In this document: piece by piece, positions 1-8,527 of the stretch
Position numbering within the stretch: the first letter of the stretch is position 1
Layout: each line of letters opens with the position of its first letter
Assembly: GCA_007132715.1 (NCBI GenBank)
Contig: SLOE01000074.1
Coordinates: forward strand, 1 to 48,036
Origin: Bacteroidales bacterium
Lineage (GTDB): Bacteria; Bacteroidota; Bacteroidia; Bacteroidales; PUMT01
Direction: 5' to 3'
DNA length: 48,036 nt
Program-made: the position numbers and the translations under genes
Notes under the pieces: model-generated
Database searches by the model: none
What the model saw: the letters and a program-made list of their open reading frames with translations, nothing else
Told to the model about the DNA's origin: nothing

Positions 1-34
1 ATAAATATTACGGGGTTGATATAAAAAGCAGTTT

Positions 35-1006
35 ATGGGTAAAAATCTTTGCGTATTGTTTTTGGTATGCATTTTTCCATTTGGACCATCCGGTAGCGGG
101 GCTGCCGGTAACATTCGGGAAGTCCGGCCTTATTACATATTGCCCGGTTCGGGAAGCACTGTTCATGGGGGAACTCCGGGCAGCACAATTGCCGATATGC
201 CGGTACTGGCACCCTCCGACCTGCCCGGTGCTGAAATATCAAGGAGTGAGATATATGTGGGCGGAGCACTGTGGGGGCTTATAAACGGGGCTGCGGACCT
301 CTATTATGAATACGGTTTTGACAGGATGGCGCTCCAGGAGATACAGTGGGAAGGGGAAAGCTTCAGGCTTGAGCTTTACCGCATGGATAGCCCTGTTGCA
401 GCATACGGGATCTTTTCTGTTTCGGTACACGGTTGTGAAGAAGGCGGGCCAGCCAGCACAGGCTATTGTATGAACCGGTTCCAGTACCAGATGTGCTCGG
501 GAGATTATTACCTGTCACTCATAAACTATTCAGGCAGCGACAGGGCCCGTGAACTATCACTCAGGGCCGCAGAGGTGCTGGCAAACCGGATAGGCGGGGC
601 GGCAGGCGATGTTTCAGGATCAGGTGTTTCAGAACCCGGGATGCCGGGGCCGGTAATACCCGGGTTGCTCAGCAGGTATCCGTTTAAAGGTCTTGAAGAC
701 GGCATAAGAATGATCAGGGGGATAATCGGGGTAAGGAATACCGTACCTGGTGTGGCACATATTTTTGAAGGTTTGGATGATTTTGAACTCTGGCACCTTG
801 GTGTTGCCGGTGAGGACGGGAAGCAGGATATACTGCTGGTCAGGTCTTCGGGGACTGATCCTCTGCCGGATGCCGGTATGATAGCCGAAGGATTAAGTAT
901 GGCTGGTTATGCTGCCCGGGAGTCCGGTGGTGAGGTTGTCGCAGTGATGTCGGCTGATCCCGCCGGAAGCCGTGACCTGCTTGACCTCATATTCCCCTCA
1001 GATTAA
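35..1006 (+). CDS. exported DUF6599-family protein
   Basis: A 323-residue protein with an N-terminal signal peptide (hydrophobic residues about 5-24, then a small-residue cleavage region near GAAG). The segment around residues 75-100 (ALWGLINGAADLYYEYGF) and the following strand-rich stretch look like the DUF6599 family, in which this 'INGgA' motif is conserved. Family function is unknown, so I give none. A glycine/proline-rich linker near residues 190-215 separates two domains, the second about 100 residues long. The ATG at 35 is chosen because it directly precedes the signal peptide. Only 34 bases lie upstream, so promoter and partner genes cannot be judged. It converges on miaB with about 70 bases between the stops. 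Confidence 0.75.
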   Translation: MGKNLCVLFLVCIFPFGPSGSGAAGNIREVRPYYILPGSGSTVHGGTPGSTIADMPVLAPSDLPGAEISRSEIYVGGALWGLINGAADLYYEYGFDRMALQEIQWEGESFRLELYRMDSPVAAYGIFSVSVHGCEEGGPASTGYCMNRFQYQMCSGDYYLSLINYSGSDRARELSLRAAEVLANRIGGAAGDVSGSGVSEPGMPGPVIPGLLSRYPFKGLEDGIRMIRGIIGVRNTVPGVAHIFEGLDDFELWHLGVAGEDGKQDILLVRSSGTDPLPDAGMIAEGLSMAGYAARESGGEVVAVMSADPAGSRDLLDLIFPSD

Positions 1007-1070
1007 ACGGTGCCGTTGGAAACCGGTTATCAGGGTTTTGGGCTTACGGGGGTATGCTGCTATAAGGGTA

Positions 1071-1134
1071 TCCGGCTGTCAGTATCTCCGGCTGTCAGTA
1101 TCTCCGGCTTTCAGGATCTCCGGCTGACCGGATC
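1071..1134. repeat. four-copy 16-bp tandem repeat across the miaB stop codon
   Basis: Four consecutive 16-bp units start at 1071, 1087, 1103 and 1119. The first two are identical (TCCGGCTGTCAGTATC); the third and fourth differ from them at two and four positions. The array begins just downstream of the miaB stop (read on the minus strand) and runs into its last codons. Because 16 is not a multiple of three, each unit is read in a different frame. Confidence 0.9.
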
Positions 1135-2515
1135 TTGCCACCCCAATAAGGGTGGCCGGTGTGGAACGGGTGATCTTAACGTTTACATAGTCTCCGGGCT
1201 TATGGCTGCCGGCCGGGAACACCACCACCTTGTTCTGCGAGGTGCGGCCGAACAGTTCGTCGGCCGATTTTTTTGAAGTCCCTTCAACAAGCACCTCAAA
1301 GGTTCTGCCAATGTCGGACTTCTTGCTCCGGGCGGAAAGTCTGCCCTGCAGCTCTATTATCTCTGTGAGCCTGTGCGACTTCACATTGTCCGGCACATCG
1401 TCGGTCAGTTTCCTTGCGGCAGCTGTATCAGGCCTCTCTGAATACTTGAACATAAAGGAAAAGTCATAACCAACCTCCTCCATCAGGGATTTTGTTTGCC
1501 GGTGATCATCTTCAGTCTCACTGCAGAAGCCGGCAATGATATCTGTTGAAATGGCGCAGCCGGGGATGATCCTGTTGATAGCAGCAATTCTCTCCAGGTA
1601 CTCTTCCCTGGTATAGCCACGGTTCATCAGTTTGAGGATCCTGCTGCTTCCCGACTGTACCGGCAGGTGGATATGCTTGCATATGTTGGGGTTCCCGGCA
1701 ATGGTCAGCAACAGATCGTCGCTGATGTCCCTGGGGTGGGAGGTGGAGAACCTCATCCTTACCCCGGGATGCCTGCGGGCCGCCATGCCAAGCAGCGCGG
1801 CGAAGCCGGTTGATGAACCGTTGTCCTTGTTCCAGTTGTAGGAATTTACATTCTGGCCCAAAAGGGTTACCTCCCTGTATCCTTTGGCTGCAAGATCGTC
1901 AATCTCCCTGATTATCGACTCAGGGTCCCTGCTGCGTTCACGTCCCCGGGTAAAGGGAACCACGCAGTAGGCGCAGTAATTGTTACATCCCCTCATTATC
2001 GAAACAAAGGCTGACACCCGGTTTTTGTCATACCTGACGGGACTGATATCGGCATAGGTCTCTTCCCGGCTCAGCAGTACGTTTATTGCCTTCTGTCCGG
2101 TCCCGGCCTCTTCAAGGAGTGCGGGCAACTCCCTGTAGGCATCGGGCCCGATCACCAGGTCGACCAGGTGTTCTTCTTCAAGCAGCTTCTCCTTGAGCCT
2201 CTCGGCCATGCAACCTATGACCCCAACCAGCAGTGCGGGGTTCTTTCTTTTCATCTGCCTGAACAGTTCAAGCCTGCCCCACACCCTCTGCTCTGCGTTC
2301 TCCCTGATAGAGCATGTATTGATGAGTACTATGTCGGCATGCTCAGGCTCTGATGTATATGCAACACCGTTATCCTGCATGATAGAGACCACCACCTCCG
2401 AATCACTCACGTTCATCTGGCAGCCGTAGGTCTCTATATAGAGCCTGCGGCTATCCGGCGAAGTAAGCAGACCGGCTTCGGGGCCGGTTGATATTTTAGT
2501 GTTTTTCAGGGGCAT
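1079..2515 (-). CDS. miaB: tRNA-2-methylthio-N6-dimethylallyladenosine synthase MiaB
   Basis: Radical-SAM methylthiotransferase that converts i6A37 to ms2i6A37 in tRNAs reading UNN codons. The N-terminal UPF0004 domain carries the three auxiliary-cluster cysteines (about Cys32 in YGCQMN, Cys68 in NTCSIRENAEQ, Cys102 in GCMAERL). The radical-SAM motif CNNYCAYC supplies Cys177, Cys181 and Cys184. A C-terminal TRAM domain follows, ending near TLIGVA. At 478 residues the length is normal. SIRENAEQR and the overall pattern fit MiaB rather than RimO or MtaB. The last roughly 17 residues lie beyond the TRAM domain and are written by the 16-bp tandem repeat, so this tail is probably not functional. 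A near-perfect promoter lies just upstream (2558-2587). Confidence 0.96.
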   Translation of the reverse strand: MPLKNTKISTGPEAGLLTSPDSRRLYIETYGCQMNVSDSEVVVSIMQDNGVAYTSEPEHADIVLINTCSIRENAEQRVWGRLELFRQMKRKNPALLVGVIGCMAERLKEKLLEEEHLVDLVIGPDAYRELPALLEEAGTGQKAINVLLSREETYADISPVRYDKNRVSAFVSIMRGCNNYCAYCVVPFTRGRERSRDPESIIREIDDLAAKGYREVTLLGQNVNSYNWNKDNGSSTGFAALLGMAARRHPGVRMRFSTSHPRDISDDLLLTIAGNPNICKHIHLPVQSGSSRILKLMNRGYTREEYLERIAAINRIIPGCAISTDIIAGFCSETEDDHRQTKSLMEEVGYDFSFMFKYSERPDTAAARKLTDDVPDNVKSHRLTEIIELQGRLSARSKKSDIGRTFEVLVEGTSKKSADELFGRTSQNKVVVFPAGSHKPGDYVNVKITRSTPATLIGVARSGQPEILKAGDTDSRRY

Positions 2516-2557
2516 GTATCAAGTCCTTATGGTGAGACCCGGTTTGGAAAATCTGCA

Positions 2558-2587
2558 CAAAGTTACATCTTGCGGGTTGAATAACAA
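2558..2587 (-). promoter_or_regulatory. miaB promoter, Bacteroidetes sigma-A type
   Basis: On the minus strand TTG (2587-2585) is followed after 19 bases by TAACTTTG (2565-2558), a full match to the Bacteroidetes TTG/TAnnTTTG pattern. The expected start of transcription is roughly 35 bases ahead of the miaB ATG. Confidence 0.75.
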
Positions 2588-2666
2588 AGCGGTGGTACTA
2601 TTATGAGGGTCAAGATGCCCGTGCTGCAAGGGTTGATGATAACAGCCGGAGAGTGATATCCCGGAG

Positions 2667-2698
2667 TTGGTAAAAAAAACGGAAATAAATTATCTTTG
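2667..2698 (+). promoter_or_regulatory. promoter of the YebC-family gene, Bacteroidetes sigma-A type
   Basis: TTG (2667-2669), 21 bases, then TATCTTTG (2691-2698). The expected start of transcription is about 2705, leaving only a dozen bases before the ATG at 2717. This argues against the in-frame TTG start at 2696, which lies inside the -7 element. Confidence 0.72.
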
Positions 2699-2716
2699 TT
2701 AAAAATTGAGCAACTT

Positions 2717-3469
2717 ATGTCAGGACACAGTAAATGGTCGACCATAAAGAGGAAAAAGGGGGCTCTTGATGCCAAAAGGGGCAAGATATTTTCACGCATT
2801 GTAAAGGAGATCGATGTCTCTGTAAGGGAGGGAGGACCCGACCCCGAGGCCAATCCGCGGCTCAGGCTTGCCATAGCGAACGCCAAGGGTGTCAATATGC
2901 CCAAGGATAATATTGAGAGGGCGATAAACAAGGCGGACAAGGACCCATCCAACCTGCAGGAAATGACTTTTGAAGGTTATGCACCCAACGGAGTTGCTGT
3001 ATTTATAGAGTGCCTGACTGACAACCATCTGCGAACGGTAGGCAGCATAAGGTCAATTTTCAACAAGAGGGGCGGGAACCTTGGCACCCACGGTTCGCTG
3101 GGGTTCATCTTTGACAGGAAGGGGATCATAACGGTGCCGAAAGAGAAGATAGATGATGCCGAGATGTTTGAGCTTGAGGTTATAGATGCCGGGGCAGAGG
3201 ACATTGAGGTTAACGAGGAGGTCTACTATATCACCACTTCGATGGAGGATTTCGGCAAGGTGCGCAAAAAAGTTGAGGAGCTGGGTATTGAGCCTGAGAA
3301 TGCCGGACTGCAGAGGATCCCGAATGACCTCAAACAGCTCGATGTAAACGATGCCGTCAGGGTGCTGAAGATCATTGAGGAGTTTGAGGATGACGACGAC
3401 GTGCAGAATGTCTGGCACAATCTTGACGTGACCGATGAGGTGGCAGAGGCCCTTGAAAAGGGATCCTGA
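2717..3469 (+). CDS. YebC/PmpR family protein
   Basis: A 250-residue member of the YebC/TACO1 family, cytoplasmic proteins described as DNA-binding regulators or as translation factors that relieve ribosome stalling. The start is set by the highly conserved N-terminus MSGHSKWSTIKRKK. It is followed by the usual GKIFSRIVKEI, the acidic central NRTVG-like part (HLRTVGSIRSIFNKRGGNLG) and the C-terminal alpha/beta domains. Length matches the family. A longer in-frame reading from TTG at 2696 is rejected because it overlaps the promoter. It stands alone, back to back with miaB. Which of the two proposed functions applies cannot be read from the sequence. Confidence 0.93.
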   Translation: MSGHSKWSTIKRKKGALDAKRGKIFSRIVKEIDVSVREGGPDPEANPRLRLAIANAKGVNMPKDNIERAINKADKDPSNLQEMTFEGYAPNGVAVFIECLTDNHLRTVGSIRSIFNKRGGNLGTHGSLGFIFDRKGIITVPKEKIDDAEMFELEVIDAGAEDIEVNEEVYYITTSMEDFGKVRKKVEELGIEPENAGLQRIPNDLKQLDVNDAVRVLKIIEEFEDDDDVQNVWHNLDVTDEVAEALEKGS

Positions 3470-3731
3470 CCCGGGTAGGATCATCATGCCGTCTCTCCTG
3501 TGGCGAGCTGTTCAGCAGCTATCCGGCATGGACTGTCCTTTAAAACACAATGGCATTCAGACATTCCCTTAGCAAACGTTTCATCTGCTATCCCGCTGGT
3601 TAAGCCCGCTGCTCCGTTCACTTCCCCGAAAGGGAAATAACTATTACCTGCAGCTGACCGGCAAAATCGGGTTTTGATGAATGCTGAACGGCACAGGTCA
3701 CCGGCCGGGTTTCTGTCAGGCGATCCCGGTT
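3470..3731. other. 262-bp intergenic region with nothing recognised
   Basis: Space between the convergent ends of the YebC-family gene and the AbgT-family gene. Frames open here are short and run into the neighbouring gene out of frame. I see no tRNA, no hairpin with a T-run and no clear promoter. Confidence 0.5.
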
Positions 3732-5276
3732 TTACTGGATGTAGATCGGTCCGTCGGGCCCGAGCGGAATTCCCAGGTAAACCCACGCGACCATAAGCAA
3801 CGTCCAGAATATTGTAAGGAATATGGTGTACGGCAGCATGGTCGATATGATGGTGCCTATGCCGTATCGCTCGTCATATTTCTGGGCAAATGTAACGATG
3901 AGGGCAAAGTAGCTCATCATAGGGGTTATCAGGTTGGTGAGGGAATCGCCTATCCTGAAGGCAGCCTGCGTAATGCCCGGATGATAAGGGTTGTCGAGCA
4001 GCATCAGCATGGGGATGAATACCGGTGCGATGATGGCCCATTTGGCCGATGCGCTTCCCATGAACAGGTTGATGAATGCCGAGAGAAACACGAAGGCGAC
4101 GATCAGCATCGGCCCCGTAAAACCTATATCCCTCAGTCCGGAGGCTCCCTTGATAGCGATTATCAGGCCCAGGTTACTGTGGTTGAAGAAATAGACAAAC
4201 TGGGCGGCGAAGAAGACCAGCACTATATATCCTCCCATGCCCGACATCGACTTGATGATGTGCTTCATCAGATCCTTGTCGTTCCTGATTGTTCCTGTTA
4301 TCCGGCCGTAAACCAGCGCAGGAATAAAGAAGAAGAGCAGGATGCCGATGATGATGCCGTCAAAGAACGGGGAATGGAGCACGGAGCCGGTCTCGGGATT
4401 CCTGAGCAGTCCGTTTCCGGGTATTACGGTAAGGCTCATCAGCGCCACGAAGATGAGGGTGGAGATGCCTGCCCACCTGAGCCCCTTTCTCTCTTCGGGG
4501 GTGAGCTGCTGGATTGCAAACTTCTCGGTTGTTCCCTCGTATTTGCCGAGCCTTGGTTCAACAACCCTGTCGGTTACCCATGTCCCCACAAACAGCACCA
4601 CGAAGCTGGAAGCGATCATGAAATAGTAATTAACCGCGGGGTTGACCACCATTTCGGGTATGATAAGCTGTGCCGCCGAGGTTGATATCCCGGCGAGGAT
4701 GGGGTCTACCGAACCGATAAAGAAATTGGCGCCAAATCCGCCGCTTACACCGCAGAAGGCTGCGGCAAGTCCCGCCATGGGATGTCTGCCCAGGGCATGG
4801 AACAGCATCGCGCCAAGGGGGATGAGAATTACATAGCCTGCCTCAACTGCCAGTCCGCTAATAATCCCGGCCAGAACGATGGCCATCGTGATAAGCCTGG
4901 GAGGTGCACTGAGTACGAGTGACCTGATCATCACAGCAAAGAGTCCGCTGCCCTCCGCCAGTCCGATACCCACCATTACGACAAGCACGTAGCCCAGCGG
5001 CGGGAACCTCAGGAAATTGGGCAGTATGTTGGTGTAAATCCACCTTATGCCGTCGCCGCTAAGCAGGTTATTTACCGTTACCACGCTCTGGTCTACCGGG
5101 TGCACTGCCGAGGTGCCAAGCCAGTATGTAAGAGTGGACAGCAGGATGACTATCAGCGCCAGCAGGGCAAATATGGTTGCCGGGTGGGGGAGTTTATTCC
5201 CGATTATTTCAATATAGTCGAGTGACCTGGTGAAGGCCTTTGACATGACTGACCTGGTTTTTCTGAGGAAGCTCAT
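3732..5276 (-). CDS. AbgT-family inner-membrane transporter
   Basis: A 514-residue polytopic membrane protein of the AbgT family. Characterised members are E. coli AbgT (p-aminobenzoyl-glutamate uptake) and Neisseria MtrF (antimetabolite/sulfonamide efflux). The N-terminal stretch SLDYIEIIGNKLPHPATIFALLALIVILLS is typical. Many hydrophobic segments follow, including the glycine- and asparagine-rich re-entrant parts around GVSGGFGANFFIGSVDPILAG and the late DSLTNLITPMMSYFALI motif, both conserved in the family. Substrate and direction of transport cannot be told from sequence. The start at 5276 is first in frame; a second ATG ten codons in is possible. The gene is monocistronic with no folate gene beside it. 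Confidence 0.9.
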   Translation of the reverse strand: MSFLRKTRSVMSKAFTRSLDYIEIIGNKLPHPATIFALLALIVILLSTLTYWLGTSAVHPVDQSVVTVNNLLSGDGIRWIYTNILPNFLRFPPLGYVLVVMVGIGLAEGSGLFAVMIRSLVLSAPPRLITMAIVLAGIISGLAVEAGYVILIPLGAMLFHALGRHPMAGLAAAFCGVSGGFGANFFIGSVDPILAGISTSAAQLIIPEMVVNPAVNYYFMIASSFVVLFVGTWVTDRVVEPRLGKYEGTTEKFAIQQLTPEERKGLRWAGISTLIFVALMSLTVIPGNGLLRNPETGSVLHSPFFDGIIIGILLFFFIPALVYGRITGTIRNDKDLMKHIIKSMSGMGGYIVLVFFAAQFVYFFNHSNLGLIIAIKGASGLRDIGFTGPMLIVAFVFLSAFINLFMGSASAKWAIIAPVFIPMLMLLDNPYHPGITQAAFRIGDSLTNLITPMMSYFALIVTFAQKYDERYGIGTIISTMLPYTIFLTIFWTLLMVAWVYLGIPLGPDGPIYIQ

Positions 5277-5307
5277 CGGTTATCGGTTTACAGTTTCTGA
5301 AAAGCTT

Positions 5308-5315
5308 CAAAGATA
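5308..5315 (-). promoter_or_regulatory. probable -7 element for the AbgT-family gene
   Basis: TATCTTTG on the minus strand, about 32 bases before the ATG at 5276, fully matches TAnnTTTG. No good TTG is found at 19-21 bases upstream, so the call rests on one element. Confidence 0.5.
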
Positions 5316-5429
5316 AGAAGATCAGTCAAATTTTTTTAAAATATTCTTTAGTTTGCCTTTGTGCTTTTATTTGAAAAAAAATGTGTATTTTGACAACCTT
5401 GTTGACAGTTATCAGATTAAAAAGGTTAC

Positions 5430-5885
5430 ATGGGGTATATAGCAAGATTGATTCTATTTATCGCAGCCTCGGCACTTATTTCTTGTGCTGGTCCCGAAAG
5501 TATTCAGGTTGGTGAGATAGAGGATATAAACCTCAACAGATTTGCCGACCGTTCAGTGGAGTTTGAGGTAATGATGCCAATTAAAAATCCCTCTCTCCTC
5601 AGGTTCAGGATAATCGATGTGAACCTTGATGTTTATATGAACGATGAGTATCTCGGGAAGATCAGGAATGTTGACAATGTACTGATCCCTTCAAGGTCGT
5701 CTGAGCTGTATACTTTCCCGCTAAAGGTGGAATTTGCAAATATCCTGAGAGGGGCTGTATCTATGTTTAGTTTTTTCCTGGAGAGGCAGGCATCTGTCGA
5801 GGTGAAAGGGGAGATCAGCGTCCGGTCATTCCCCTTTACAAGGAGCATATATGTTGAAGAAAAGACAATTCTTCAGATGAACTGA
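5430..5885 (+). CDS. LEA type 2-like lipoprotein
   Basis: A 151-residue putative lipoprotein. The signal peptide is followed by the lipobox LISC, with Cys19 as the lipidated residue and Ala at +2. The rest resembles the LEA14/WHy (LEA_2) fold, an immunoglobulin-like beta sandwich. It begins with a strand pattern around VEFEVMMPIKNPS, where the 'NPS' turn is characteristic, and is followed by VNLDVYMNDEYLGKI. Such proteins are common, uncharacterised envelope lipoproteins in Bacteroidetes. It is transcribed rightward, divergent from the AbgT-family gene. A separate promoter-like sequence precedes the next gene. Confidence 0.72.
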   Translation: MGYIARLILFIAASALISCAGPESIQVGEIEDINLNRFADRSVEFEVMMPIKNPSLLRFRIIDVNLDVYMNDEYLGKIRNVDNVLIPSRSSELYTFPLKVEFANILRGAVSMFSFFLERQASVEVKGEISVRSFPFTRSIYVEEKTILQMN

Positions 5886-5926
5886 CCGGGGAGAGTCGTT
5901 TTCTTACTGCCAGATCATTATGCCGT

Positions 5927-5957
5927 TTGGTTTTTAAAACCGGAAATGTTTAATTTG
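5927..5957 (+). promoter_or_regulatory. candidate promoter of the SPOR-domain gene
   Basis: TTG (5927-5929), 20 bases, then TTAATTTG (5950-5957), a one-base departure from TAnnTTTG. It would give a leader of about 65 bases before the ATG at 6030. Confidence 0.45.
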
Positions 5958-6029
5958 CACCGTGGCGAACGGCAGCCAAATTGAGAAATATGGCATATCC
6001 GGGCCTGTTATTGTTAATCACCTGGTTTT

Positions 6030-6470
6030 ATGAAGCTTTGCTTGTTTTTTATAATGGTTTTGGTTCCCGGAATTTACCTGTCCGGGCAGGTTTCTCTCAA
6101 TGACGGAGCAGCAACCGGTGACAGCGGCAGGGGTATGCTTATACTGAACCAGGATGAGCGGATTGATGAACTTGTCAGCCGCCATATCAGGATCAATAGC
6201 GAAATACAGGGTATGCAGGGATACCGCATCAGGATCTTCTCGCAATCGGGACGGGGTGCACGTCAGAATGCTACAACTGCAAGGGCCGAGTTCTTTAATA
6301 AATACCCCGATGTAGAGACCTACCTTGATTATGATCCCCCCAATTTCAGGGTCTATGTCGGCGATTTCAGGACCAGGAGTGAGGCGCTTAAGTTGCAGAG
6401 AAAGATTCGGCGGGATTATCCATACTCTTTCATTGTCAGCAGTCGTATAAATTTGCCACCGCTGGACTGA
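6030..6470 (+). CDS. SPOR-domain periplasmic protein
   Basis: A 146-residue exported protein. A signal peptide (about residues 1-20, ending near YLSGQ) is followed by a short linker and then a C-terminal SPOR domain (about 62-140). The domain is visible as GYRIRIFSQSGRGARQNA, the EFFNKYPDVETYLDYDPPNFRVYVGDF core and the RSEALKLQRKI helix. SPOR domains bind denuded glycan strands of septal peptidoglycan, so a role at the division site or in the cell wall is likely. No lipobox is seen. It stands between the LEA-type lipoprotein and purF without sign of an operon. Confidence 0.85.
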   Translation: MKLCLFFIMVLVPGIYLSGQVSLNDGAATGDSGRGMLILNQDERIDELVSRHIRINSEIQGMQGYRIRIFSQSGRGARQNATTARAEFFNKYPDVETYLDYDPPNFRVYVGDFRTRSEALKLQRKIRRDYPYSFIVSSRINLPPLD

Positions 6471-6600
6471 AGCTGTGACTTTCCTGGCCACGTGGGCCAT
6501 TCTTCGTTATGCCCGGGAGTAAACATTTCGCGAACGGTTCTGCCTGCCGGCAGTCATTTAAATATGTCATATATTTACAGGCTCAAAACAAAAATGACAA

Positions 6601-8502
6601 ATGTCTGACAAGATCAAGCATGAATGCGGCATTGCCCTTATAAGGCTTCTTAAACCACTCGAATACTACCAGGAGAAGTACGGAACATGGAGATATGGCC
6701 TTGACAAGCTTTACCTGCTGATGGAAAAGCAGCACAACCGGGGTCAGGACGGCGCAGGCGTTGTGAGTATCAAATTTGACCTTTGCTCAGGGAAACCATA
6801 CCTGTTCAGGCACAGATCAAATTCACAGTCGCCTATAAATGATGTGTTCGCGAAGATCAGCGGGCATTTCAAGATGGTGGGGGAGAGTGATCCTGCCCTG
6901 CTTGAAGATCCCGCCTATGCAAGGGATCATATTCCGTTTGCCGGTGAGATATATCTCGGGCACCTGCGTTACGGAACCTTCGGTAATACCACTATTGACC
7001 ATGTTCACCCGGTTATGCGTGAAAATAACTGGAAGTCCAGGAATCTTGTGCTGGCTGGCAATTTTAACCTGACCAACACAGATGAACTGTTCAGAAAACT
7101 GATCGATCTCGGACAGCACCCCAAGGCATATTCAGATACAGTCACAATACTTGAAAAGGTGGGCCATTTCCTTGACGAAGAGAACCAGCTTCTTTTCAGG
7201 AAGTATAAGGATGAGGGGTATACCAACTGCGAGATCAGCGGGCTTATCGAAACCAACCTGGATGTGCACAAGGTACTTGAGGATTCAAGCAAGGATTGGG
7301 ACGGCGGCTACACGATTGCCGGAATTATCGGTCATGGGGATACATTTGTTGCACGAGACCCCTGGGGGATCAGGCCGGCATTTTATTATCATGATGATGA
7401 AGTTGTTATTGCCGCCTCTGAAAGACCTGTCATACAGACAGTAATGAATGTCCCCCTGGAGAAGGTGACAGAGCTGAGTCCCGGCCATGCCCTCCTTGTG
7501 AAGAAGGACGGCAGGATAATTGACAGGATGATCAGGGTGCCGCAGGAGCGGATGGCCTGCTCTTTTGAAAGGATCTATTTTTCACGCGGCAGTGATGCCG
7601 ATATATACAGGGAAAGAAAGAAGCTGGGAGAGTTGCTTACACCACAGATACTTTCTGCTGTAGGTAACGACCTTGAGAATACGGTGTTTTCGTATATCCC
7701 CAATACGGCAGAGTCAGCCTTCTATGGCATGATAAAAGGGATTGAGAACCACATGCTGGAGGAGAAGACCAGGATAATTTTCCGTGACGGGAGCAACCTT
7801 ACCAGGGAAGAGATTGCCGGGTTGATAGCTGCCAGGCCCAGGGTTGAAAAGATAGCCATAAAGGATGTGAAGCTGAGGACTTTCATTTCACAGGAAAAAG
7901 CAAGGGATGATCTTGCTGGCCATGTATATGATATAACTTACGGGACCATAAATGAAGGTGTTGACAACCTTGTTATTATTGACGATTCAATTGTAAGGGG
8001 AACTACACTGAAGAAGAGTATTTTAAGAATTCTTGACAGGCTCGGGCCAAAAAAGATAGTGATTGTATCCTCATCTCCACAAATAAGGTATCCTGACTGT
8101 TACGGCATTGACATGACGAAGCTGACCGATTTCGTTGCGTTCCATGCGACAATTTCCCTCCTTAAGGAAACCGGCAGGCAGGATATTATCGACGAGGTTT
8201 ACCACCTTTCCAAAGAGCAGCAACTGCTTCCCAGAGAGCAGGTGGTCAATTATGTAAAGGAGATATACAAACCGTTCTCCCCGGCTGAGATATCTTCAAA
8301 GATCACTGAGCTTCTTAAACCGGAAGATGTCAGGGCCGATGTTGAGATCGTGTACCAGACAATTGAAAACCTTCATAAAGCCTGCCCCAACGACAGGGGT
8401 GACTGGTATTTTACCGGTAACTACCCCACACCCGGTGGCAACAAGGTGGTTAACACCTCTTTTATAAATTACATAGAGGCCAGGAACCAGAGGTCTTACT
8501 GA
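6601..8502 (+). CDS. long-form amidophosphoribosyltransferase (PurF family)
   Basis: Probable glutamine-PRPP amidotransferase, the first step of de novo purine synthesis. The N-terminal Ntn-hydrolase glutaminase domain would begin at Cys9 after removal of the propeptide MSDKIKHE, which resembles the Bacillus-type (M...ECG) rather than the E. coli type. HLRYGTFG and DPWGIRPAFYY are standard glutaminase and substrate-loop motifs. The C-terminal phosphoribosyltransferase domain has the PRPP loop VIIDDSIVRGTT near residue 460. At 633 residues it is well over 100 longer than classic PurF, with extra sequence in both domains; long versions occur across Bacteroidetes. I leave the symbol blank because a second, classic PurF might exist elsewhere. 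Confidence 0.85.
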   Translation: MSDKIKHECGIALIRLLKPLEYYQEKYGTWRYGLDKLYLLMEKQHNRGQDGAGVVSIKFDLCSGKPYLFRHRSNSQSPINDVFAKISGHFKMVGESDPALLEDPAYARDHIPFAGEIYLGHLRYGTFGNTTIDHVHPVMRENNWKSRNLVLAGNFNLTNTDELFRKLIDLGQHPKAYSDTVTILEKVGHFLDEENQLLFRKYKDEGYTNCEISGLIETNLDVHKVLEDSSKDWDGGYTIAGIIGHGDTFVARDPWGIRPAFYYHDDEVVIAASERPVIQTVMNVPLEKVTELSPGHALLVKKDGRIIDRMIRVPQERMACSFERIYFSRGSDADIYRERKKLGELLTPQILSAVGNDLENTVFSYIPNTAESAFYGMIKGIENHMLEEKTRIIFRDGSNLTREEIAGLIAARPRVEKIAIKDVKLRTFISQEKARDDLAGHVYDITYGTINEGVDNLVIIDDSIVRGTTLKKSILRILDRLGPKKIVIVSSSPQIRYPDCYGIDMTKLTDFVAFHATISLLKETGRQDIIDEVYHLSKEQQLLPREQVVNYVKEIYKPFSPAEISSKITELLKPEDVRADVEIVYQTIENLHKACPNDRGDWYFTGNYPTPGGNKVVNTSFINYIEARNQRSY

Positions 8503-8527
8503 GGCTTTGGTGAGATATGCCGCTTTG

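Noticed and set aside
1010-1276. Open frame on the plus strand opposite the miaB end
   Set aside because: It overlaps miaB and the tandem repeat; no start signal or family likeness.
2696-2716. Upstream TTG start for the YebC-family protein
   Set aside because: It overlaps the -7 promoter element, and the conserved N-terminus starts at 2717.
3681-4685. Long open frame (334 codons) on the plus strand opposite the AbgT-family gene
   Set aside because: It is the antisense of a well-supported membrane transporter, has a His- and charge-rich composition unlike a real protein, and lacks family features.
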